Source: Pseudohaliea rubra DSM 19751 (GTDB lineage: Bacteria; Pseudomonadota; Gammaproteobacteria; Pseudomonadales; Halieaceae). From it: a DNA stretch of 45,679 nt. Shown piece by piece: positions 34,116-42,463 of this stretch. Positions within the stretch are counted from its first letter, which is position 1. Each line of letters starts with the position of its first letter. Made by a program: the position numbers and the translations under genes. The notes beneath the pieces were generated by a model. That model was not told where the DNA came from. It searched no databases and saw only the letters and a program-made list of their open reading frames with translations. The stretch spans positions 1 to 45,679 of the forward strand of contig NZ_KN234766.1 in the NCBI RefSeq assembly GCF_000764025.1, in the 5' to 3' direction.

Positions 34116-35090
34116 TCAGAGGATGTAAATAAAGAGGAACAGGAACACCCACACCACGTCGACGAAGTGCCAGTACCAGCTGGAGCCCTCGAAGCCGAAG
34201 TGATCATTGGCGGTAAAGTGGCCACCACGCACAGACCGGTACAGCTGCACCGCCAGCATGAACGTTCCCATAAGCACGTGGAAGCCATGAAAGCCGGTCA
34301 GCATAAAGAAGGTGGAGCCGTAGATCCCGGAGTTCAGCGTGAGGCCGAAGTGCGCATAAGCCTCGTAATACTCCAGCGCCTGCAGGCAGACGAAAACAAC
34401 GCCCAGGAACACGGTCAGGCCCAGCCACAGGTTGAACTTGCGACGGTTGTTGTCGAGCAGCCCCATGTGGGCGATGTGCACGGTTACGCTCGAGGACAGG
34501 AGGATAAGCGTGTTCCAGAGCGGCAGCCAGAGGTACCAGGCTGAGGCCTCGGCGAAGGCCATGCTCTTATGCGCGCTGGTGAAGGTGCCGTTGTTGGCAA
34601 TCAGCTGACTGCCGGCGCCACCGACAGCTTCCTGCGGCGTCTGCATCATGGGCCAGGAGAACTGGAAGCCCTCCCAGAGCAGGTGGTTCATGCGTCCGCC
34701 ATCACCTTCACCGGCGAGCCAGGGGCCCACGAGGTTGCGCACGTAGAAAAGCGCACCGAAAAAAGCCGCAAAGAACATCACTTCCGAGAAGATGAACCAG
34801 CCCATGCCGAGCACGTAGGATTTCTTCAGCTGGGCGCTGTTCATGCCTGCGAGGTTTTCCCGGATCGCCTGGCGGAACCAGGCAAACAGGGTGGCACCGA
34901 AGACGGCCAGGCCTGTGTACATAATAAACTTGCTGTTACTGCTCACCCCGGGCTCGCCGAAGGTCATGTCGTTCATGACGTTGGCTGCACCGAACACACT
35001 CAATACCAGCCCGATCGTGGCCATAACGGCCATTTTGCTCTTCTCGGGCACATAATAGTTTTCGTGTGCGGTAGACGTCTGGGCTGTCAT
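34116..35090 (-). CDS. coxC: Cytochrome c oxidase subunit III
   Basis: Seven-segment subunit that stabilises the oxidase and its proton uptake, 324 residues. Landmarks are SYVLGMGWFIFSEVMFFAAF near residue 90 (segment with the conserved Glu), NTLILLSSSVTVHIAHMG near residue 195, EYYEAYAHFGLTLNSGIYGS near residue 240, TGFHGFHVLMGT near residue 263, and the C-terminal WYWHFVDVVWVFLFLFIYI. It is longer than bovine COX3 owing to extra loop residues at about 120-175, as in proteobacterial forms. It lies between ctaG and DUF2909. Confidence 0.97.
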   Translation of the reverse strand: MTAQTSTAHENYYVPEKSKMAVMATIGLVLSVFGAANVMNDMTFGEPGVSSNSKFIMYTGLAVFGATLFAWFRQAIRENLAGMNSAQLKKSYVLGMGWFIFSEVMFFAAFFGALFYVRNLVGPWLAGEGDGGRMNHLLWEGFQFSWPMMQTPQEAVGGAGSQLIANNGTFTSAHKSMAFAEASAWYLWLPLWNTLILLSSSVTVHIAHMGLLDNNRRKFNLWLGLTVFLGVVFVCLQALEYYEAYAHFGLTLNSGIYGSTFFMLTGFHGFHVLMGTFMLAVQLYRSVRGGHFTANDHFGFEGSSWYWHFVDVVWVFLFLFIYIL

Positions 35091-35133
35091 TCTCTCTCTC
35101 CGTTTACGTAGGCGCCGCTCCCTGCGCGGCGCC

Positions 35134-35694
35134 TCAGCGGGCGGCGACGGCGTCGCTCGCCATGTCCGTCACGTCAAAAAGCGTGTAGGACAGCGTGATG
35201 GTCTTGATATCCCGGGGCAGATCCCGATCGACGATGAACTGCAGCGGCATCTCCGCCGTGCTGGCACCGTCCAGCGGCTGCTGGTTGAAGCAGAAACACT
35301 CGGTCTTGTGGAAGTACTCGGCGGCCCGGGACGGCGACACGCTCGGTATCGCCTGCGCCACCATGGCCTTCGGTAACGGGTTGCGAGCGTGAAACACCGT
35401 GCTCGTAGCCGCCCCGGGGTGCACCCGCAACATCCGGTCGCCCGGGTTGAAGGCCCAGGGCATACCGTCATTGTTGCGGGCGATGAACTGCACAGTGATC
35501 TCCCGGCTCTCGTCAATCCCGGCGGGCGCCGCCGTATAGGCCTGCCCGCTGGTCTTGCCGTTGATACCGAGGGCGTCGCAGAGGACGTTGTAGAGCGGCA
35601 CCATCACCACAAAGACGAAGCTGAACATCAACACTGCCGTCGCCACCAGCTTTAAAGCGGTGTCGACGGCGGGGTTTCTGCTTACGCGCAGCAC
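35134..35694 (-). CDS. ctaG: Cytochrome c oxidase assembly protein CtaG/Cox11
   Basis: Membrane-anchored periplasmic copper chaperone that supplies CuB of subunit I. 186 residues with one N-terminal membrane segment (LVATAVLMFSFVFVVMVPLY) and the copper-binding CFCF in TECFCFNQQPL near residue 132. A conserved Cys in the NVLCDALGINGKT loop follows the membrane segment. It starts with GTG at 35694, 12 bp after coxA. Order coxA-ctaG-coxC is the standard one. Confidence 0.95.
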   Translation of the reverse strand: MLRVSRNPAVDTALKLVATAVLMFSFVFVVMVPLYNVLCDALGINGKTSGQAYTAAPAGIDESREITVQFIARNNDGMPWAFNPGDRMLRVHPGAATSTVFHARNPLPKAMVAQAIPSVSPSRAAEYFHKTECFCFNQQPLDGASTAEMPLQFIVDRDLPRDIKTITLSYTLFDVTDMASDAVAAR

Positions 35695-35706
35695 AGTCCG
35701 CAGGCC

Positions 35707-37287
35707 TCAGAAGTGCGCGTGCGCCGGATCGATCTTCGGCGGCACCTCGAAGGTGTGATACGGCGCCGGCGTCGCTACCGTCCACTCGAGACCCTCGGCG
35801 CCATCCCAGACCTTGTCATCGGAAACCGGCTTGCCGGCGACGATGGTCGCAATGACGTTGTAAAGGAACAGCAGCTGCGAGGCCCCGTAAACAAAGGCAC
35901 CGATCGAGGACATCATGTTGAAGTCCGCGAACTGCAGCGAGTAGTCCGGGATACGCCGCGGCATGCCCGCCAGGCCCACGAAGTGCTGCGGGAAGAAGGT
36001 GACGTTAAAGGCGATGAAGGAGATCCAGAAGTGGGTCTTGCCCATGGTCTCGTTGTACATCTTGCCGCACCACTTGGGCAGCCAGAAGTAGACCGCCGCA
36101 GTCATGCTGAACACGGCACCGGCAACCATCACGTAGTGGAAGTGGGCCACCACGAAGTAGCTGTCATGGTACTGGAAGTCCGCCGGGGCAATGGACAGCA
36201 TCAGGCCCGTGAAGCCACCGATCGTGAACAGCACGAGGAAGCCGATACAGAACAGCATGGGCGTCTCGAAGGTAAGCGCACCGCGCCACATGGTGGTGAT
36301 CCAGTTGAAGACCTTCACACCGGTGGGCACCGCGATGAGCATGGTGGCATACATGAAGAAGAGCTCGCCGGCCACGGGCATACCCACGGTGTACATGTGG
36401 TGGGCCCAGACGATGAAGGACAGGAACGCGATAGCTGCCGTGGCATAGACCATGGAGTCATAGCCGAACAGGGGCTTGCGCGAGAAGGCCGGGATGATCT
36501 GGGATACCACACCGAAGGCCGGCAGGATGATGATGTAGACCTCGGGGTGACCGAAGAACCAGAAGATATGCTGGAACAACACCGGGTCACCGCCGCCGGC
36601 GGCCGAGAAGAAACTGGTACCAAAATGCACATCCATGAGCATCATCGTCACCGCTCCGGCGAGCACCGGCATGACGGCGACCAGCAGGAAGGCAGTGATC
36701 AGCCAGGTCCAGACGAACAGCGGCATCTTCATGTAGCTCATGCCCGGCGCGCGCATGTTCATCACCGTGGCGATGATATTGATGGAACCCATGATCGAGG
36801 ACACGCCGAGGATATGGATGCAGAAGATGAAGATAGTGACCGACGGACCGGCGTAGGTGGTCGACAGCGGCGCGTAGAAGGTCCACCCGGCCGCCGGGGC
36901 GCCGCCCTCCATGAACAGCGTGGAGGCGAGCAGCAGGAACGCCGGGGGCAGGATCCAGAAGCTCCAGTTGTTGAGCCGCGGCAACGCCATATCCGGTGCA
37001 CCGATCATCATGGGAATCAGCCAGTTGGCCAGGCCCACGAAGGACGGCATGATCGCCCCGAAGACCATGACGAGGCCGTGCAGCGTGGTCATCTGGTTAA
37101 AAAAGGCCGGTTCCACCAGCTGCATGCCGGGCTGGAACAGCTCTGCCCGGATGATCATGGCAAAGGTCCCACCGAGCAGGAACATTGCAAATGAGAACCA
37201 CAGGTACATCGTCCCGATGTCCTTGTGGTTGGTGGTAAAGAGCCACCGCGAGAGGCCCTTGGCCGGGCCGTGATGATGATCTCCCAT
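35707..37287 (-). CDS. coxA: Cytochrome c oxidase subunit I
   Basis: Catalytic 12-helix subunit, 526 residues, carrying low-spin heme and the heme-CuB centre. Heme ligand His is in TLHGLVMVF near residue 71, and the D-channel Asp/Asn in IGAPDMALPRLNN. The CuB His, the cross-linked Tyr and the gating Glu are in GHPEVYIIILP near residue 255, the two CuB His in WAHHMYTVGM near residue 303, and the last two heme ligands in VVAHFHYVMV near residue 390. This makes it an A1-type heme-copper oxidase. The ATG at 37287 has GGAGAG upstream. Whether the hemes are A or O depends on a ctaA gene not present here. Confidence 0.98.
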   Translation of the reverse strand: MGDHHHGPAKGLSRWLFTTNHKDIGTMYLWFSFAMFLLGGTFAMIIRAELFQPGMQLVEPAFFNQMTTLHGLVMVFGAIMPSFVGLANWLIPMMIGAPDMALPRLNNWSFWILPPAFLLLASTLFMEGGAPAAGWTFYAPLSTTYAGPSVTIFIFCIHILGVSSIMGSINIIATVMNMRAPGMSYMKMPLFVWTWLITAFLLVAVMPVLAGAVTMMLMDVHFGTSFFSAAGGGDPVLFQHIFWFFGHPEVYIIILPAFGVVSQIIPAFSRKPLFGYDSMVYATAAIAFLSFIVWAHHMYTVGMPVAGELFFMYATMLIAVPTGVKVFNWITTMWRGALTFETPMLFCIGFLVLFTIGGFTGLMLSIAPADFQYHDSYFVVAHFHYVMVAGAVFSMTAAVYFWLPKWCGKMYNETMGKTHFWISFIAFNVTFFPQHFVGLAGMPRRIPDYSLQFADFNMMSSIGAFVYGASQLLFLYNVIATIVAGKPVSDDKVWDGAEGLEWTVATPAPYHTFEVPPKIDPAHAHF

Positions 37288-37300
37288 GGTCTTTCTCTCC

Positions 37301-38446
37301 TCAGCCCTGCTTGTAGTTGAACACGTCGATGGGCTGCACAAGGTCGCCCATATTGTTGCCGAACGCGTTCCGCTGGTAAGTAATCACTGCTGCCAGGTCG
37401 ACGTCGTTGAGCTGGCCGCCGAAAGCCTGCATTGCCGTACCGGCGACGCCGTTGATGCCGATCTCGAGGTGGCCGCCAAGCTCACCGGTCGCAATGGGGC
37501 TGCCGGCAATGGCGGTGCCGACACCCCCCTCGCCGCGGGCACCGTGGCAGGCCAGGCAATTGCGTTCGTAAACCGCCTTGCCGCGCGCCATGAGCTCCTC
37601 GAGGGAGAAGGTCTGTGCCATGAGCTCTTTTACCTTGGCCGCCTGCTCCTGCTTCTCGCCGAGCCACGCCGCGTAGTCTTCCTTGCTGACCACTTCGACC
37701 ACGATGGGCATGAAGCCGTGGTCCTTGCCGCACAGCTCCGCGCACTGACCGCGGTAGGTACCGATTTCGTTTGCGCGGGTCCAGGTCTCGTTGATAAAGC
37801 CGGGGATTGCATCTTTTTTCACAGCCAGCTCCGGCACCCACCAGGAGTGGATGACGTCGTTGGCCGTAACCAGGAAGCGGACCTTGGTGTCGACGGGGAT
37901 CACCAGCGGCTCATCCACTTCCAGCAGGTAGTTTTCATTCTTGCCGTCGGTGTTGTAGATCTCTGCCTGAGGCGTGGACAGATTGGAGAAGAACGCCACG
38001 CTTTCGCCATCCTCGGCAAGGTATTCGTACTTCCACTTCCACTGGTAGCCGGTTACCAGCACATCCATGTCGGCATCATCAAAATCGTAGATGTCGAGCA
38101 GCGTCGAGGTCGCAGGCACGGCCATGGTAATGAGGATGAGGAAGGGCACGACGGTCCAGGCGATCTCCACCTTGGTGCTTTCGTGGAACTGCGCCGGCTT
38201 CACCCCGCGGGACTTGCGGTGGTAGATGATGGAGTAGAACATGACTCCGAACACGAGCGCGCCGATGGCCACGCAGATCCAGAGAATGATCATGTGCAGA
38301 TCGAAGATGGATCGACCGACATCGGTCACACCGACCGGCATATTGAGGGCGTTCTTCTCGCCGCCGGCCGCAAGCGCCAGCCCCGGAAGCGTCACAAGAA
38401 CGCCGGCCGCGAACGCGAGCAGTCTTTTAAACGTATTCAAGGACAT
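37301..38446 (-). CDS. coxB: Cytochrome c oxidase subunit II with C-terminal cytochrome c domain
   Basis: 381 residues: signal peptide (ending about ALAAGG), two membrane helices (about residues 45-125), CuA cupredoxin domain (about 135-255), then a fused cytochrome c domain (about 285-375). CuA ligands are in CAELCGKDHGFM near residue 235 (Cys, Glu, Cys, His, Met all present), with the other His in VIHSWWVPEL. The heme site is CLACH near residue 305. The fusion is of the kind seen in caa3-like and Pseudomonas aa3 oxidases. The ATG at 38446 has GGAG 9 nt upstream. It is first in the cox unit. Confidence 0.97.
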   Translation of the reverse strand: MSLNTFKRLLAFAAGVLVTLPGLALAAGGEKNALNMPVGVTDVGRSIFDLHMIILWICVAIGALVFGVMFYSIIYHRKSRGVKPAQFHESTKVEIAWTVVPFLILITMAVPATSTLLDIYDFDDADMDVLVTGYQWKWKYEYLAEDGESVAFFSNLSTPQAEIYNTDGKNENYLLEVDEPLVIPVDTKVRFLVTANDVIHSWWVPELAVKKDAIPGFINETWTRANEIGTYRGQCAELCGKDHGFMPIVVEVVSKEDYAAWLGEKQEQAAKVKELMAQTFSLEELMARGKAVYERNCLACHGARGEGGVGTAIAGSPIATGELGGHLEIGINGVAGTAMQAFGGQLNDVDLAAVITYQRNAFGNNMGDLVQPIDVFNYKQG

Positions 38447-38614
38447 CGAGTAATTCTCCAGTTCCAGGCCTGAGAACATCACTACCACCGCTTCAGGCCC
38501 GAAGAGCTGCTGAGCGCGCTGGCCGCTCTGGCCCCGGGGGCCGTGGTGGACGAGCGCGGAGTGGACTGTGTGCCGCCGGCGTTGCGACAAAAGGGCGCAG
38601 CGCGAGCGCCGGGA

Positions 38615-38620
38615 AGTATA
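38615..38620 (-). promoter_or_regulatory. Probable -10 element of the cox gene cluster
   Basis: TATACT on the minus strand, about 170 bp before coxB. The hexamer 17 bp upstream (TTACGT) is a weak -35. The implied leader of about 160 nt contains GGCCCC-C-GGGGCC, a strong small palindrome. The 252 bp between coxB and the MATE gene hold nothing else recognisable. Confidence 0.4.
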
Positions 38621-38698
38621 GCGAAAGGCGCAGCGGTACGTAACCGATTTGCATTCAGATCATCCCCCGGGGATGACAGCACAAGGGCACCACCACCA

Positions 38699-40045
38699 GT
38701 GGAAAAAAACCGCCGCCTGGACCACAAGATATGGGGTATCGCCTGGCCGGCGATCCTTGCCAACGTGTCTATTCCGACCCTCGGACTGGTCGATGCGGCG
38801 ATTCTCGGGCACCTCGACAGCACCCGCTACCTCGGCGCCGTGGCCATCGGCAGCGCCATTCTTTCCTTCCTGTACTGGGGCTTCAGTTTTCTGCGCATGG
38901 GCACCACCGGGCTGGTGGCCCGGGCCGGCGGTGCCGGCGAGCCCGACGAAGCGCTGAAGATCCTTGTGCGCTCCGCTGCCCTTGGCGTGGCGATTGCTGC
39001 GCTCATCGTCATCCTGCACCCGCTGTGGCTGACCCTGGGTCTGTCGCTCATGCAGCCGGACCCGGTCCTCGCCGCGCCGGCAGCGAGCTATATTCGCCTG
39101 CGGCTGCTGAGCGCGCCCGCCGTGCTGGCGACCTACGCCGTGATCGGCTGGTGCATCGGGCGCCAGAACACACGCTGGCCCATGGCCATCCTGCTGGTGA
39201 CCAACGGCAGCAACATCGTGCTGGATATCGCCTTCATCCTCGGCCTGGGCCTGGCCAGCGACGGCGCCGCCCTGGCCACGGCCTGTGCCGAGTACCTGGG
39301 CCTCGCGGTTGCCGTATTGGCCGTGCGCCGCGCGGGCATCCACCTTCCGGCCGGGGACCTGCGCCGGGCGCTCGGCGACCGCCACGGCTACCGCCAGCTG
39401 TGGCGGGCCAACGGCCACCTTTTCCTGCGTACCTTCTGCCTGCTCGGCTGCTTTGCCTTTTTTACCGCCGCCGGCGAAAAGCTCGGCCAGGACGTGCTCG
39501 CAGGCAACGCCCTCATGCTGCAGTTTCTGCTCTTTGCGGCTTTTTCCCTCGACGGCTTTGCCTATGCGGTCGAGGGTCTCGCCGGCGAGCGCCTCGGAGC
39601 GCGGGACCTGCCCGGCTTTCGCCGGGTGGTCCGCCGCTGCGCGATGTGGAGCGCGGCCAGCGCGCTGGCGATCAGCGCCCTTATCTACGCCGGCCGGCCG
39701 CTGATCTTTCCCCTGCTGACAGACCTTGCCGGCGTGCAGGCCGTGCTCGCCGCGCACAGCGGCTGGCTGGTAGCGCTACCGCTGCTGGCTGCGCCGAGCT
39801 ATCTGCTCGACGGTGTATTTATCGGCGCGGCGGAAACGCGGCCGATGATGACCACGATGTGGTTGAGTGCCCTCGGTATCTATCTCCCCGTCTGGTGGCT
39901 GACTCAGCCCCTGGGCAACGATGGCCTGTGGCTGGCCTTCACACTGTTCAACCTGGCCCGGGGGGTGGCGCTCGGCGGGGTGTTCCTGCAGTTCAGCCGC
40001 CGGGGCCGCTGGCTGCCGTCCGCTTCCCGGGAGCCGGCGTGCTGA
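38699..40045 (+). CDS. MATE family efflux transporter, DinF-like
   Basis: A 448-residue inner-membrane antiporter with 12 predicted helices. IWGIAWPAILANVSIPTLGL and VDAAILGHLDSTRYLGAVAI at the N terminus are the DinF-subgroup form of the MATE signature, and the second half repeats the pattern from about residue 225. It would export a cationic compound using a sodium or proton gradient; the substrate is unknown. The start is uncertain: the GTG at 38699 directly precedes the family-like EKNRRLDHKIW but has no clear Shine-Dalgarno, while the frame opens at 38543. It is divergent from coxB and converges with the YheV gene. Confidence 0.88.
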   Translation: MEKNRRLDHKIWGIAWPAILANVSIPTLGLVDAAILGHLDSTRYLGAVAIGSAILSFLYWGFSFLRMGTTGLVARAGGAGEPDEALKILVRSAALGVAIAALIVILHPLWLTLGLSLMQPDPVLAAPAASYIRLRLLSAPAVLATYAVIGWCIGRQNTRWPMAILLVTNGSNIVLDIAFILGLGLASDGAALATACAEYLGLAVAVLAVRRAGIHLPAGDLRRALGDRHGYRQLWRANGHLFLRTFCLLGCFAFFTAAGEKLGQDVLAGNALMLQFLLFAAFSLDGFAYAVEGLAGERLGARDLPGFRRVVRRCAMWSAASALAISALIYAGRPLIFPLLTDLAGVQAVLAAHSGWLVALPLLAAPSYLLDGVFIGAAETRPMMTTMWLSALGIYLPVWWLTQPLGNDGLWLAFTLFNLARGVALGGVFLQFSRRGRWLPSASREPAC

Positions 40046-40056
40046 AGATGGTGATC

Positions 40057-40326
40057 CTAGGGGCTGTCGTCTTCGGGAGCCTTCCGGGCCGGATCCAGGA
40101 GCCTGACCACATCGGCGGCGGTTTCGGTCCGCCGGGCGCTGGCGCGGGTGACCCGCGTGGGCACCTCGGACGCCGCCGGCGGCTCAGGCCGCGCCTCGCT
40201 GAAGCCGCAGGCGACGCACTCCCGATGGTCCGTGTCCAGGTTCACCACCAGGCGGTCCATGGCGGCGCAGCGAGGGCAGACGGCACCGGCAATAAAGCGG
40301 CGGCGGGGCCGGAAGGGCGGTTCCAT
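40057..40326 (-). CDS. YheV family putative zinc-ribbon protein
   Basis: An 89-residue protein. The first 45 residues match the TIGR02443/YheV pattern: RRRFIAGAVCPRCAAMD, then ECVACGF, giving two CxxC pairs that should bind one zinc. The C-terminal half is Arg-, Ala- and Pro-rich and probably disordered. Function unknown. The ATG at 40326 leaves the short basic start typical of the family. It faces the MATE gene and is divergent from the gamma carbonic anhydrase. Confidence 0.82.
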   Translation of the reverse strand: MEPPFRPRRRFIAGAVCPRCAAMDRLVVNLDTDHRECVACGFSEARPEPPAASEVPTRVTRASARRTETAADVVRLLDPARKAPEDDSP

Positions 40327-40406
40327 GGGGGTTCTCCGTGCTCAGGAACAGGGGCTGCGGTTACACTTGACGTTGAGACCATTTTAGCAACTTAAAGGGG
40401 GGCACC

Positions 40407-40964
40407 ATGCGTCACCACACTCGGACCAGCCTGCGCAGTTACGACGGACACCAGCCGCAGCTCGGCGAGCGGGTGCTGATCGATCCTTCCGCCGTGGTCC
40501 TCGGCGACGTCACGCTGGGCGACGATGTCTCCATCTGGCCGCAGGCGGTGCTGCGCGGCGACATGCACTGGATCCGCATCGGCGCGCGCACCAGCATCCA
40601 GGACGGCAGCGTCCTGCATATCACTCACGCGGGCCCCTACAATCCGGAAGGCTGGCCCCTGGCGATCGGCGCCGAGGTCACCGTGGGCCATAATGCCACG
40701 CTGCACGGCTGCCGCATCGGCGACCGGGTGCTGGTCGGCATGGGCGCCACGGTAATGGACGGCGCAGTGGTCGAGGACGAGGTGGTCATCGCCGCTGGCG
40801 CCCTGGTGACCCCCGGGAAGCGGCTGGCCTCGGGCTACCTTTACGCCGGCGTTCCGGCGCGGCAACAGCGCCCTTTAACTGACGCAGAGCAAGACTATTT
40901 CCGCTATAGCGCGGATAATTATGTCCGTCTGAAGGACCGCCACCTCGCCGAGCTCGAGGACTAG
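40407..40964 (+). CDS. Gamma carbonic anhydrase family protein (YrdA-like)
   Basis: A 185-residue left-handed beta-helix (hexapeptide repeat) protein that forms trimers. ADMHWIRIGARTSIQDGSVL-type repeats run from about residue 25 to 150. The metal ligands are His in VLHITHAGPYN near residue 74 and the two His in VGHNATLHGC near residue 97. Carbonic anhydrase activity is shown for only some family members, so catalysis is not assured. The ATG at 40407 is preceded by a strong AAGGGGGG. It is followed by ubiT on the same strand. Confidence 0.92.
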   Translation: MRHHTRTSLRSYDGHQPQLGERVLIDPSAVVLGDVTLGDDVSIWPQAVLRGDMHWIRIGARTSIQDGSVLHITHAGPYNPEGWPLAIGAEVTVGHNATLHGCRIGDRVLVGMGATVMDGAVVEDEVVIAAGALVTPGKRLASGYLYAGVPARQQRPLTDAEQDYFRYSADNYVRLKDRHLAELED

Positions 40965-40997
40965 GGTCCTCAGTCAGTAGCCAGCAAGGAGACCGCC

Positions 40998-41519
40998 ATG
41001 AACGCCAGCTCTGTTTCCCCGTCGATCCCGCGCACCCTTGCCAGGCTGCCCGGCGTACGACGCCTGCCCTGGCCCGGGCCCCTGGCCCTGATCCCCGCGC
41101 CCGTAGAGCGGGCAGCGGCGGAAGTGGCCGTCAACCGCGCACTGGCCCCGCAGCTGGCCGATGGTGATGTCGATTTCCTTGAAGGCCGCAGCCTGCGCAT
41201 ACGCATTCCCGATATCGGCTGCGACTGGCTGGTGACCAAGGCCGGTTCCCGGCTCACCTTCCGCGCCGGCCGCGATGAGGCCGAGGCGACCTTTGCCGGC
41301 GACGCGCGCAGTCTCCTGCTCCTCGCCGCCCGCCGCGAAGACCCGGACACGCTGTTCTTCCAGCGCCGGCTTGACATCGAGGGAGATACGGAGCTCGGCC
41401 TGCAGGTGAAGAACCTCATCGACAGCATCGACTTCGACGACCTGCCGGCGCCGCTGATCCGGGCGCTGGGCTTCAGCGCGGCGTTCGCCGAAGCGCTGCC
41501 CGGCGCGGACGCCGCCTGA
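40998..41519 (+). CDS. ubiT: Ubiquinone biosynthesis accessory factor UbiT (SCP2 domain)
   Basis: A 173-residue protein with a sterol-carrier-protein-2 domain (about residues 40-150; landmarks FLEGRSLRIRIPDIGCDW and DTLFFQRRLDIEGDTELGLQ). UbiT binds lipids and, with UbiU and UbiV, is required for ubiquinone synthesis without oxygen. The family call is strengthened by ubiV and ubiU immediately downstream on the opposite strand. The ATG at 40998 has GGAG upstream. It ends 41 bp before the convergent ubiV stop. Confidence 0.92.
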   Translation: MNASSVSPSIPRTLARLPGVRRLPWPGPLALIPAPVERAAAEVAVNRALAPQLADGDVDFLEGRSLRIRIPDIGCDWLVTKAGSRLTFRAGRDEAEATFAGDARSLLLLAARREDPDTLFFQRRLDIEGDTELGLQVKNLIDSIDFDDLPAPLIRALGFSAAFAEALPGADAA

Positions 41520-41560
41520 GGCAGCCCCCCGGAACCGGCCCCCGGGGCAGGCGTGGTGCA

Positions 41561-42454
41561 TCAGGCGTTCGGGGCGACAGCCATGCCCGGAGCGCCTCGG
41601 AAAAACCCGTCGCAAACCGGCGCACTCACCCAGGCCGTCACGTCCGTACTGTCACTGGCGCCGTCGAGCACCGCACGGTAGCGGTCGATCACCGCGCCCA
41701 GGTGCTCCGGCTGCGGGCTCAGGCGCAGCGTCGTCACGCCGAGATCGGCAAGCTCCCGCCCATAGGGCAGCAGGTGCTGCACCGCCCCGGACTGCGTCTG
41801 CACGCCGTTCAGCGTGAACAGCGGCTCGCCTTCCTGGCTTGCCATGGGCAGGCCCTCCGGGTAGTCCTCGCAGACGATCGCGCAGCGATCCTTGGGCCGG
41901 CCCACGTGCCGCGCGGTAAAACAGCGCGCGGAGCAGGCCAGGGGGATGCGGCCAAAGGCAAACAGCTCCGTCTCCAGCACCACACCCGCACGTCGGGCCT
42001 CCCCGAGCAGGTCACCGAGGCTCTCCCGGGACAGCTCCAGGGGCGGCAGCCAGCGCACCATACCGCGGTCACGCAGAAGCCGGAGCGCCGCGACGTTGTA
42101 AAGGTTGAGGCTCGCGCCGCCGACGAAGGGAAGACCTTCCTCCGCGAGGAGCCGTACCGCGCCCATGTCATTGGCTTCGACAAGGAATTCGCCGTTGCGG
42201 CAGAGCCGGCGCACCGTCGACAACTCTGACCCCGCCTGCACCAGCGCCAGCGTCGACAGCACGACCTGCTTGCCGGCTGCGGCCAGTTCCCGGCCGAGCG
42301 CGAGCCACTCATCGGGGGCGAGGCTGCGCCGCTTGGCGCAGACGGTCTCACCGAGGTAGACGATATCCACCGGGTCCGCCACGCGCTCGGCGTAAAAAGC
42401 CTCGATAGCTTCGCGGGACCATGGGTAGAGCAGGGGGCCAAGGGAAAGGCGCAT
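41561..42454 (-). CDS. ubiV: Anaerobic ubiquinone hydroxylation protein UbiV (U32 peptidase-like)
   Basis: A 297-residue U32-family protein. With UbiU it hydroxylates ubiquinone precursors without O2, using prephenate as oxygen donor in E. coli. Four cysteines for a 4Fe-4S cluster are visible: one in GETVCAKRRS near residue 38, one in PLACSARCF near residue 175 and two in KDRCAIVCEDYPEG near residue 195; the CSARC segment offers a further cysteine. The ATG at 42454 has GGAG 6 nt upstream. It follows ubiU by 9 bp and belongs to the same transcript. Confidence 0.95.
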   Translation of the reverse strand: MRLSLGPLLYPWSREAIEAFYAERVADPVDIVYLGETVCAKRRSLAPDEWLALGRELAAAGKQVVLSTLALVQAGSELSTVRRLCRNGEFLVEANDMGAVRLLAEEGLPFVGGASLNLYNVAALRLLRDRGMVRWLPPLELSRESLGDLLGEARRAGVVLETELFAFGRIPLACSARCFTARHVGRPKDRCAIVCEDYPEGLPMASQEGEPLFTLNGVQTQSGAVQHLLPYGRELADLGVTTLRLSPQPEHLGAVIDRYRAVLDGASDSTDVTAWVSAPVCDGFFRGAPGMAVAPNA

Positions 42455-42463
42455 GGCGGGCTC

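Noticed and set aside
35713-37194. A 493-codon open frame opposite coxA rich in His, Asp and Glu
   Set aside because: The composition is the typical antisense image of a hydrophobic membrane protein gene; coxA is certain.
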